A DNA stretch of 40,859 nt, from positions 1-40,859 of the forward strand of contig JAHDNZ010000019.1 of assembly GCA_018435125.1 (NCBI GenBank), given 5' to 3'. How positions within the stretch are numbered: the stretch's first letter is position 1; each line of letters starts with the position of its first letter. Origin of the DNA: Bacillota bacterium. GTDB lineage: Bacteria > Bacillota > DTU065. Below, piece after piece: positions 8,941-16,020 of the stretch. The position numbers and the translations under genes are program-made. The notes beneath the pieces are model-generated. The model saw nothing but the letters and a program-made list of their open reading frames with translations, had not been told where the DNA came from and ran no database searches.

Positions 8941-9247
8941 CTAAATACTCGCGCAGGAATTTTACAAAGAGTGTTGAATTGTATAAATTACCAAGAACGT
9001 CAGCTAAACCTTAATGTAAACACTTAGCAGTAATATATAAAAGCCCTTTTTCACCTCCTCGAAGACCAATCATCATACAAGTAAAATACTTAAAAATTTA
9101 GGTTGTGGTATAAACTGCCATTAATGGGCATGCTAACCTTAACTAAGCTTTTAGGTTTTTTATTTGGTATTGTCCTCGAAAAACAAGTTTTTACTAGGGC
9201 CCTACCAGCTTAGCTGGCTTTTAATATCTTAAAGAGGAGGCAAATTT
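8941..9247. other. Intergenic leader of the outer-membrane-like gene
   Basis: Upstream of the 163-residue protein. I see no clear -35/-10 pair. A short inverted repeat CCAGC-TTA-GCTGG lies at about 9209-9221, about 25 bases before the GAGGAGG ribosome site of the next gene, and could fold in the leader. Nothing else is supported here. Confidence 0.3.
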
Positions 9248-9739
9248 ATGCAAAGGACTTTAGTACTGTTTTCAACGCTGTTACTTTTAGTAGTATTAAC
9301 CCTCACAGTAAGTGCCTACGATAAGTGTGTTGCAGTTAATGCTTTATCGTTAACTTACGGCTCTATAGGCGCTACCTATGAAACCCGTCATAACGATACT
9401 TTTTCCTTAGTTTTAGGTGCTCGGGTTAGTAGTTATGGTCTAAGCAGAGCTAGTTTTACCGGTTTAGCCGGTGTCCGTTATTACAAAGATTCAACCAACA
9501 TGGATGGAATTTATTTGGAAGGTAAAGGTTTTGCCGGAATTACTGTTTATGGTGTAGGTTCTTCGGCAACCTTTATGATTGGACCTGGGGTAAGTGGTGG
9601 CTACAAATACGTCTTTGATAAAGGCTATACTATTGATGCAGGATTGGGACTGGGAATTCCTTTTTATATCAATACCACCTCTGGTTTTTGGGTGGGCGTA
9701 GACTTTGAGCCACGTATTGCCTTAGGATATTCATGGTAA
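9248..9739 (+). CDS. Small secreted beta-barrel-like (outer membrane) protein
   Basis: 163 residues with a clear signal peptide (about 1-23, LTVSA-YDK). The mature part alternates hydrophobic and polar residues in Gly/Tyr-rich strands (TYGSIGATYETR, FSLVLGARVSSYG, GLAGVRYY, VSGGYKYVF, IDAGLGLGIPF, FWVGVDFEPRIALGYSW) and ends in Trp, the classical terminal aromatic of an outer-membrane barrel. The length would suit about eight strands. The ATG follows AAAGAGGAGG. It stands alone between two terminators. No sequence family recognised; the fold call comes from pattern only. Confidence 0.75.
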   Translation: MQRTLVLFSTLLLLVVLTLTVSAYDKCVAVNALSLTYGSIGATYETRHNDTFSLVLGARVSSYGLSRASFTGLAGVRYYKDSTNMDGIYLEGKGFAGITVYGVGSSATFMIGPGVSGGYKYVFDKGYTIDAGLGLGIPFYINTTSGFWVGVDFEPRIALGYSW

Positions 9740-9775
9740 CCAAGCTTTGCAACCTTTAAAACCAATAGATTTTTT

Positions 9776-9805
9776 AAAAAACCCCTTAGCTAGCTAAGGG
9801 GTTTT
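9776..9805. terminator. Bidirectional terminator, perfect palindrome
   Basis: Arms 9778-9789 and 9794-9805 (AAAACCCCTTAG and its complement) around CTAG, with A and T runs on the two outer sides, so it can act on both strands. It separates the convergent outer-membrane-like gene and the aldo/keto reductase gene. Confidence 0.85.
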
Positions 9806-9807
9806 AA

Positions 9808-10896
9808 TTAGGCTAAATCTTTAACTACTTCTTCTAATTGAGCAACAACCTTGATCTTTTGCGGACATTTGGCTTCGCACTGATAACATTGAATACAGCT
9901 GGCAGCTGCTTTTTTTTCTGCTGCCAATTTCTGATAACCTTCTTTGGCAGTGTCTTTGAGCCCATAAACTTTTAGATAGTTCATACTGGTAAAATTAGCT
10001 GGAATATCTACACCTCTTGGACAGGGCATGCAATAGCCACAACCGGTACAGTATAACTCTGCCAGTTTTTTCTTTTCCTCTAAGATCTGCTCGAGAAGTC
10101 TTTTCTCTTCCTCACGGAGAGGCTTTTTTAGAGATGCAATCTTCATATTTTCTACTAACATTTCTCTGGTACTCATTCCAGAAAGTGCTACATCAACATT
10201 GGGATTACTTAAGACAAAACGCAAAGCCATTTCAGCACTGCTTTTTGTTCCACCCGGGATCAAACAACTGATCTCTTTGGAAGGAGCTCCTAATCTTCCT
10301 CCACCTACCGGTCCCATAACTGCCACACCTAATCCTTTTTGCTTAGCATAAGCGATAGCTTGTTCGTTACTTCTATCCAAAAGATTGTATTGGACCAACA
10401 TCGTTTCGAAGTTGCCGGTGTCAATTAACTTAATCAAGTTTTCCGGTTTATCGTGGAAAGAAAAAGATATATGACGAATAAGACCTTCTTCTTTAGCTTT
10501 TCTGGCTTCTTCCAGTGGACCATGTTTAGCAGCAATCCGATTTACATATATATCCCAATTGATTGCCCACATATGATAAAAATCAATATAATCAGTATCA
10601 AGTTTGGCAAGGGAAGTTTCCAGGCGTTTTCTCCAGTTAGCACCACTTGCATCCTCAATAGGGTTTTTAGTCGATAGAATCACCTTATCTCTTTGCCCTT
10701 TAAGAGCCCTACCTACCAAAGTTTCACTTTGACCATCAAGATAATACAAAGCTGTATCTAGGTAGTTAATTCCCAGTTTAATAGCTTCGTTTACAAGCTC
10801 TACTGCAAAATCAGGATCTGTGGCAGGCAGTCGCATGGCGCCAAACCCTAGTCTTGATACCTTAACACCTGTTTTACCAAACTCTTGATATTGCAA
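9808..10896 (-). CDS. Aldo/keto reductase with C-terminal 2[4Fe-4S] ferredoxin-like domain
   Basis: 362 residues. The AKR barrel carries the tetrad Asp47 (YLDTAL), Tyr52, Lys77 (STK) and His108 (DFYH). The C-terminal 85 residues carry two Cys clusters, CTGCGYCMPCP (C283, C286, C289, C292) and CIQCYQCEAKCP (C334, C337, C340, C344), typical of iron-sulfur AKR-like oxidoreductases of anaerobes. The start is a TTG with GGAGGG upstream. It follows the Gfo/Idh/MocA gene by 15 bases, so the two are co-transcribed and may act on the same sugar or polyol. Substrate unknown; the cytoplasm is the likely site. Confidence 0.93.
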   Translation of the reverse strand: MQYQEFGKTGVKVSRLGFGAMRLPATDPDFAVELVNEAIKLGINYLDTALYYLDGQSETLVGRALKGQRDKVILSTKNPIEDASGANWRKRLETSLAKLDTDYIDFYHMWAINWDIYVNRIAAKHGPLEEARKAKEEGLIRHISFSFHDKPENLIKLIDTGNFETMLVQYNLLDRSNEQAIAYAKQKGLGVAVMGPVGGGRLGAPSKEISCLIPGGTKSSAEMALRFVLSNPNVDVALSGMSTREMLVENMKIASLKKPLREEEKRLLEQILEEKKKLAELYCTGCGYCMPCPRGVDIPANFTSMNYLKVYGLKDTAKEGYQKLAAEKKAAASCIQCYQCEAKCPQKIKVVAQLEEVVKDLA

Positions 10897-10911
10897 AATC
10901 GACCCTCCTAA

Positions 10912-11967
10912 TTACTCAATCGTAATAGCTGCTTTAGTCTTTTGTGATGCATAAATAGCATCTTGAATCTTCATAACATTAAGTGCCTCTTCGGGTTTGA
11001 CCAATGGTTCTTTGCCTTCAAGAATACAGTCTACAAAATGTTCAATTTCAGCATGATAGTTGCTGCCTATTTTATCTCGGCGCAAAATTTGATTGATATT
11101 AATTCTTTCATGAGCTTCTGAGACAACAGTTAAAGGCTTGCCACAGTGGAACCTAGCTCCCGATAAGGAACCATAAACTTCAGTGCCAAAGATCTCATCA
11201 TCCATAATATTCATCGCCCACGAGGTCTCTAAAGATAGGGTGGCACCGTTTTTCATTTTTATATAACCAAAAGCTGCATCTTCCACTTGATAATCTTTAG
11301 GATCGTAATCGCGGAAGTTATTGAGGCAACCCTTATCAGCAATCTTGGTATAGCTAGAACCTAAAACTGTTTCCGGTTGGGGGTTACCCATTAAATATAG
11401 TGTAAGATCTAAAGCGTGAGTACCAATATCAACTAGAGGACCGCCACCTTGTTTTTCTAAATTAAGAAAATCTCCCCAAGCAGGGATTCCTCTTCTGCGA
11501 GTAGCGATTGCCTTAGCAAAGTAGATCTCTCCGAATTCACCGTTATCAATTAAGCTTTTAAGAGCTTGTATATCCGGATCAAAACGCCATTGATAGCCTA
11601 CGGTAAGGATTTTTCCACTCTTTTTATATGCTTTTACCATCTCGGCAGCTTCCTTGGCATTTCTGGCCATTGGCTTTTCACAAATAACATGTTTGCCGGC
11701 ATTTAGAGCTGCAATTGTGGCAGGTGCATGAGCATAATTCGGAGTACAGACACTAATAATATCAATCTCATCCATCTCCAGCATTTGGTTATAATCGGTA
11801 AAAACGTGTTTGATCTCTAATTCCGCTGCTTTTTTTTGAGCACGTTCGGGAATAATATCACACAAAGCTACTATCTCAACTTTATCTTTTAATCTAAGAT
11901 AGCCGGGTATGTGAGCACCTTTAGCAATGCCTCCTACACCGATTATTCCTACTTTTAGTTTTCCCAC
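10912..11967 (-). CDS. Gfo/Idh/MocA-family oxidoreductase
   Basis: 351 residues from a GTG at 11967, placed eight bases after AAAGGAG; an in-frame TTG six codons earlier overlaps that site. The N-terminal Rossmann fold starts KVGIIGVGGIAKGAHIPGY, and the family motif HVICEKPMA (EKP) is present, followed by GGGPLVDIGTHALDL with the conserved Asp and His of the substrate site. Members oxidise or reduce sugars, inositols and related compounds with NAD(P). The partner aldo/keto reductase follows directly. Sugar specificity cannot be read from sequence. Confidence 0.93.
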   Translation of the reverse strand: MGKLKVGIIGVGGIAKGAHIPGYLRLKDKVEIVALCDIIPERAQKKAAELEIKHVFTDYNQMLEMDEIDIISVCTPNYAHAPATIAALNAGKHVICEKPMARNAKEAAEMVKAYKKSGKILTVGYQWRFDPDIQALKSLIDNGEFGEIYFAKAIATRRRGIPAWGDFLNLEKQGGGPLVDIGTHALDLTLYLMGNPQPETVLGSSYTKIADKGCLNNFRDYDPKDYQVEDAAFGYIKMKNGATLSLETSWAMNIMDDEIFGTEVYGSLSGARFHCGKPLTVVSEAHERININQILRRDKIGSNYHAEIEHFVDCILEGKEPLVKPEEALNVMKIQDAIYASQKTKAAITIE

Positions 11968-12054
11968 TCTAAAGACTCCTTTCAATTAACCTTAAATGTT
12001 TAGTTAGGTTTTACATGTTTGTTTTCCTCTTGTTATAAATAATAATTGTAAGCC

Positions 12055-12078
12055 AAAAGGGCAGTATTTAATCTGCCC
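12055..12078 (-). terminator. Terminator at the end of the double P-loop-type gene
   Basis: Minus-strand stem GGGCAG/CTGCCC (73-78 with 59-64 of 12000) with an eight-base loop, followed by TTTTGG. It overlaps the stop codon of the 12068-13030 gene and separates it from the oxidoreductase pair. Confidence 0.65.
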
Positions 12079-13030
12079 CTAAAAGATCCTCTATGAAGTT
12101 TTGTAGATATTCATTTAATGCCATAAAATCCATTGCTTCGATATATAGTTTTTCAAGTTCTTCATGGGCTAAAAAAGCTCTGTTGAGTTCGGCAATGCCA
12201 GACTCTTCCTCCCTTGCTAGGTTTTCCAGCAATTCATTAGTGGTTTTTTTTATTTCCGGCCACTTAACTTGAAGATAAATCTTGGCCTCAGGTATATATA
12301 ACCCTTCGTATGAGCTACCATCAAGAGGATCCATAAAAAACCAGCTATCATACCCTGAACCTATAAACAGTTCTGCAAGAGGATCTAAAAAGGTTGGTGT
12401 TAGTGAAGGACTAACACTAATGAGATAGGTTTTATCTGCTTTAATCTCTAATCTTTTTAAGCCCTGGGGTGTATAGGCTGAAATAAAGCGTTTCTCTTTG
12501 TTACCTAGATCCTCTTTGTATCTTACCCCACTTAATTCTCTTAGTTCATCCCAAAGCTTTAGATAGTGTTTTTTTGCCAAAGGTTCTGTACTTTTTTCCA
12601 ACTCCGTACGGATTATTAAAGCTTTAGCTAAGGAAGCGTAAGCCAAATTAAAATGCTGTTTTGTTATGGCAAAAGCTTTTTCAATAGCTACTTGGTTTTT
12701 AATTAACTTTTCTCTTTTTAAAAACCTGCCAAAATCCATTATCTCATCTCTTACACCGGGAAGATTTGGCTCTAGTATATGGGGACTTGTCGCATCACTG
12801 ATAAAGTAGCCAAGAGCATAATCAGCTACTGCATCTAAAGATTGCGGAGCTGAAGCACAGTAAAAAAAGACCGGTTCTTTAGCAATGTTTGCTACCCTAT
12901 TCATAAATGATGACTTTCCAGTGCCTGGGCCACCTTTTATCATAATTCTACGCTTTGCCGAGGGATAAAAATCTTTAGCATAGTTAACCGAGCCCTTACC
13001 CGTATTGCTACCCCAAAAAAACTTTAGCAT
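12068..13030 (-). CDS. P-loop ATPase-like protein of the PRK06851 type, second P-loop degenerate
   Basis: 320 residues. The start MLKFFWGSNTGKG and the Walker A GGPGTGKSS (33-41), followed by VFFYCASAPQSLDAV, match my memory of the PRK06851 family, whose members carry two tandem P-loop halves. Here the second half (about 198-256) keeps the frame KTYLIS...PLDGSSYEGLYIPE, but the P-loop position reads SPSLTPTFLDP (207-217) with no Gly-Lys, so it should not bind nucleotide. The ATG directly follows a TAA and has no ribosome site; AGGAGG lies about 54 bases upstream beyond a hairpin. It follows the CPBP gene on the same strand. Function in the family is not known to me. Confidence 0.75.
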   Translation of the reverse strand: MLKFFWGSNTGKGSVNYAKDFYPSAKRRIMIKGGPGTGKSSFMNRVANIAKEPVFFYCASAPQSLDAVADYALGYFISDATSPHILEPNLPGVRDEIMDFGRFLKREKLIKNQVAIEKAFAITKQHFNLAYASLAKALIIRTELEKSTEPLAKKHYLKLWDELRELSGVRYKEDLGNKEKRFISAYTPQGLKRLEIKADKTYLISVSPSLTPTFLDPLAELFIGSGYDSWFFMDPLDGSSYEGLYIPEAKIYLQVKWPEIKKTTNELLENLAREEESGIAELNRAFLAHEELEKLYIEAMDFMALNEYLQNFIEDLLGAD

Positions 13031-13046
13031 TTAAGCACAAGCTAAG

Positions 13047-13072
13047 CTGTAAACATTTTAAAGTGTTTACAG
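13047..13072. promoter_or_regulatory. 9-bp inverted repeat in the leader of the P-loop gene
   Basis: CTGTAAACA (13047-13055) and TGTTTACAG (13064-13072) are exact complements with an eight-base loop. The repeat lies between the AGGAGG at 13084-13089 and the ATG at 13030, so it could be an operator or an RNA hairpin that affects translation. Confidence 0.45.
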
Positions 13073-13170
13073 ATACCTTGCTTCCTCCTTTCTTTAACCC
13101 TCTTAATATTCCCTGGCAACAACTATGCAACAAGTCCTAGTCCCTGCCGTTAAAATCAAAACCCAGGCTG

Positions 13171-13953
13171 CTATTTATAGCTTAGAAGGGATTGTCTTTT
13201 CAATCTCCACAGGCTTAAACATATAAAAATTAAAAGTACCACGGTAGTAACTAATGATTCCAGATGCAGGTAGTTGGTAAAGTGGCCAACATGAGGTTTT
13301 CCTGCCGGGAAAAAGCAGGTAAAGATCATATTCCAGGCAGAGTGAAAACCAATACATAACCATTTAGAGTGAGTTAATAGATATAAAAGGCCTAAAAAGA
13401 AAGCTAATATAAAGAGATTACTCCAGCCCAGAATGGTTACATAAGGATTATCCCATAAGAATTGCACTACCACAAATACCAAAGCAGAACCAAAAATGGC
13501 CGCGGCTTTGTTATTCATTTCTAATATCTGTTCGAGAACATAGCCTCTGGTTATCATCTCTTCTATATATGCTTCAGCTAGAAAAAAGATAGCTCCTAAA
13601 ACTACTCCAAAATTTAACCCTCTCAAATTAAATATGCGTATTCCACCTGTTAAATTATCAATTGCTACCACCATTAAAGCTGCCAGTGCACCACATAAAA
13701 CTCCTAAGCTTAATTTCTTTAAGGTTGACCTCTCTAATTCGAGGTAGTGGGTAAAATTAGCCTCTCCGAGAATATACTTAAGCCAAGCTTTAATAAGGAA
13801 AGAAAAAACCACTGCCTGAGTTAGCATTTTTAACCAAGGTAGGTTTATTATGGGTAGCTTGTCTACAAAAAGAGAAGTAATCATCATAAATGGGATTATT
13901 AAAAATACAAAAAATAATAGCTTTGCTAAGCGATACTTATCATTAGCTATCAT
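13171..13953 (-). CDS. CPBP (CAAX protease/bacteriocin-processing) family membrane protein, variant motif 2
   Basis: About 260 residues, with some seven or eight hydrophobic segments. Motif 1 is AYIEEMITRGY (EE at 131-132, Arg136), and motif 3 is GFHSAWN (His204, Asn208). Motif 2, normally FxxxH, reads FVVVQ, so the metal-binding His is Gln164. ATG at 13953 follows AGGAGG by eight bases; two GTG codons just before are the alternative starts. Family members are intramembrane metalloproteases or protein scaffolds. The missing His makes peptidase activity doubtful. The next gene on the strand is the P-loop protein, about 140 bases downstream. Confidence 0.85.
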   Translation of the reverse strand: MIANDKYRLAKLLFFVFLIIPFMMITSLFVDKLPIINLPWLKMLTQAVVFSFLIKAWLKYILGEANFTHYLELERSTLKKLSLGVLCGALAALMVVAIDNLTGGIRIFNLRGLNFGVVLGAIFFLAEAYIEEMITRGYVLEQILEMNNKAAAIFGSALVFVVVQFLWDNPYVTILGWSNLFILAFFLGLLYLLTHSKWLCIGFHSAWNMIFTCFFPAGKPHVGHFTNYLHLESLVTTVVLLIFICLSLWRLKRQSLLSYK

Positions 13954-14308
13954 CACCACTTCCTCCTTAGCAAAGGAGTAGCATTAAACGGTTAACCAAA
14001 CCAAATACTTTTATTGGCTAACAATACACTTACTCCTGCGACTTAGCTTATAATAAATTACCCTTTCTAATCTATACCCTATGTAAAAAAACACCTATAA
14101 AAAGTTATTTCTAATTATTCTAACGATTACAAGGGTAAACAATAGTTCTTCTGGAAATAGTCAAGTAAGAAGAAAATAATGTCATCTAAATAATTAGCAA
14201 CCTTTTTATCAGCATATTGGTCTTATTTATTTTTATAAACGTTTTTGGCAAATAGCTTTAGCCAATTGACTTTTCAAGGTCCTATAGTCTTTTGGGGGAG
14301 GAATAATT
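13954..14308. other. Divergent intergenic region
   Basis: A gap of 355 bases, AT-rich, between the CPBP gene (-) and the acetyltransferase gene (+), so promoters for both are expected. A TTGGC...GCCAA inverted repeat lies at 14245-14265. A TTGACT at 14266-14271 has only 11 bases to the TATAGT at 14283, too short for a normal promoter. No further gene or RNA is supported. Confidence 0.35.
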
Positions 14309-14872
14309 ATGGAAATTAAGGTTTTATCAGTTAATGATACTCAGTTTATAAAGGAAGCAGCCATGCTGCTTTTCGATTCTTTTCCGCATAGCTTTCCGGA
14401 TCTAACCTCAGCACTTAATGAGGTATATGAATGTCTTGAAACAGAAAAAGTAACTCTTGTAGCTGTAGAAAAATGGCATGTCATAGGACTAATTGGTGCT
14501 AAACCACAGTACGGTCTAACAGGCTGGGAACTGCACCCTCTGGTTGTCTTAAAAGAAAAGCGTCTTCAAGGTATCGGTTCGAAGCTTGTAGCTCAATTAG
14601 AAAAAGAAATATTAAAACGTGGCGGTATCATGGTTTATCTAGGCTCAGATGATGAGAACAATATGACTAGCCTATCAAACTGCGATCTCTATGATAACCT
14701 CTTTGATAGATTAAAAAATATCCGTAACTTAAAAAACCATCCTTTTGAATTCTACCAAAAACAAGGTTATGGTATAGTTGGAGCTTTCCCTGATGCCAAT
14801 GGTCTTGGCAAGCCTGATATCTGGCTAGCTAAGCGATTAATAGCACAGACCTTCCCTAAAATCAGCTTGTGA
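14309..14872 (+). CDS. GNAT acetyltransferase resembling AAC(6')-Ii-type aminoglycoside 6'-N-acetyltransferases
   Basis: 187 residues, the usual length of the enterococcal AAC(6')-Ii group. Recognisable blocks in order: GWELHPLVV, then RLQGIGSKLVAQLEKE (acetyl-CoA loop QGIGS), MVYLGSDDENN, TSLSNCDLYDN, KNHPFEFYQKQGY, PDANGLGKPDIWLAKR. This order is what I remember for AAC(6')-Ii and close relatives. The ATG follows GGGGGAGGAATAATT. The gene stands alone after a 355-base gap, with no integron or transposon sign, so it looks chromosomal and resident. Whether it acetylates aminoglycosides, or another amine, cannot be told from sequence. Confidence 0.82.
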   Translation: MEIKVLSVNDTQFIKEAAMLLFDSFPHSFPDLTSALNEVYECLETEKVTLVAVEKWHVIGLIGAKPQYGLTGWELHPLVVLKEKRLQGIGSKLVAQLEKEILKRGGIMVYLGSDDENNMTSLSNCDLYDNLFDRLKNIRNLKNHPFEFYQKQGYGIVGAFPDANGLGKPDIWLAKRLIAQTFPKISL

Positions 14873-15031
14873 GTCTACTAATTACCATAAGTTAATAGTA
14901 ACTTATAGCTTTCTCAAAAACATTATTCTCTTAAAAAAATAAGCCCTGTTGGTTAAAGGATATCGTTTAACTTAGAAGAATTATATTCTTAGTATCAGTT
15001 AAAAACAATCTTAAGCAAGGGGGATGGAAGG

Positions 15032-15901
15032 ATGTCTCTGAAAAATTTGCTGACTCTTAGCGGTGTTTTGGTATTTGTTGCCTTGGGAGTATTATTGACT
15101 CCCATAGCTCAAGCTGAAGAAACAACACCGGTAGTACTAAAGGTTATGAGCTATAATATCCAAATTGGTGCAACCACCCAAAACCCGGGCTGGGATGTTA
15201 AAAAATTTAACCTCGATGCCATAGCGGAAGTCATTAGAGAGCAAGATCCCGATATAGTCGCTTTGCAGGAAGTTGATCGGCTGAGATCCAGAAGCGGAAA
15301 AGCTGATCAGGTAGTATATCTGGCTGAAAAACTCGGTATGTATTGGGCCTACTCACCCTCTTATTTTGATATTGAAACAAGAGAGGGCCGAGGCATGTAC
15401 GGTAATGCTATTCTCTCTAAGTATCCTATCGTAAGCAGCTATGCCCATACCCTTTGGAGAAGAGGCCAGCTAATGCCGGGCGAATATGATTGGGTTATTG
15501 AAAAGCGTTCCATCTTGGAGACCAAAATCGATGTAAATGGTCGTCTTATTAATGTCTTCTCCACTCACCTTTCCACCACAGCTGATCAAAGACAGATACA
15601 AACAGCAGAAATCAAAACCCTTTTAACACAGATGAAAGGGCCAAAGATCCTTATGGGAGATTTTAATGCTAAACCTCAAGATCCGGAGATGAAAAACCTT
15701 TCCAGGTATGTTGATGTTTTGGAGCAATCCCCAATAAAGGGCAGTCAAAGAGCAACCTGGCCTAATGGAACTGCATCAACCGAAGCTATCGACTATATTC
15801 TTGTTTCAAAAGAATGGGAGCTTAAAGAAGCCAAGGTTGTGATTGAAGAAACAGGTGCTTCTGATCACAATCCGATTGTAGCTATTATTTCACTCCCCTA
15901 A
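15032..15901 (+). CDS. Secreted endonuclease/exonuclease/phosphatase (EEP) family protein
   Basis: 289 residues with a signal peptide (about 1-28, PIAQA-EE). The EEP fold motifs are complete: SYNIQ (Asn42), LQEVD (Glu80), THLS (His179), GDFNA (Asp210, Asn212), IDYI (Asp254) and SDHNP (Asp278, His279). These Mg-dependent enzymes cut phosphodiesters in nucleic acids, inositol phosphates or sphingolipids. Export to the periplasm or outside is predicted. The substrate is open. ATG follows a purine-rich AAGGGGGATGGAAGG. It is 159 bases after the acetyltransferase gene and ends at a strong terminator. Confidence 0.92.
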   Translation: MSLKNLLTLSGVLVFVALGVLLTPIAQAEETTPVVLKVMSYNIQIGATTQNPGWDVKKFNLDAIAEVIREQDPDIVALQEVDRLRSRSGKADQVVYLAEKLGMYWAYSPSYFDIETREGRGMYGNAILSKYPIVSSYAHTLWRRGQLMPGEYDWVIEKRSILETKIDVNGRLINVFSTHLSTTADQRQIQTAEIKTLLTQMKGPKILMGDFNAKPQDPEMKNLSRYVDVLEQSPIKGSQRATWPNGTASTEAIDYILVSKEWELKEAKVVIEETGASDHNPIVAIISLP

Positions 15902-15913
15902 CAACCTACTCTT

Positions 15914-15939
15914 AGGGAGGGCTAAGCCCTCCCTTTTTT
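15914..15939 (+). terminator. Rho-independent terminator after the EEP gene
   Basis: AGGGAGGGCT (15914-15923) pairs with AGCCCTCCCT (15925-15934) and runs into six T. The opposite side lacks a T run, so it acts on the plus strand only. Confidence 0.85.
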
Positions 15940-16020
15940 AATATCCGTATAGATTAACCTACAAACTAAATCCGATATTGAAGTAATTCTAGCCTTTTAT
16001 TATCCTTCGAGGAACTTTCT

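Noticed and set aside
14266-14288. TTGACT and TATAGT as promoter of the AAC(6')-like gene
   Set aside because: Spacing is only 11 bases, too short for a sigma-70 type promoter.
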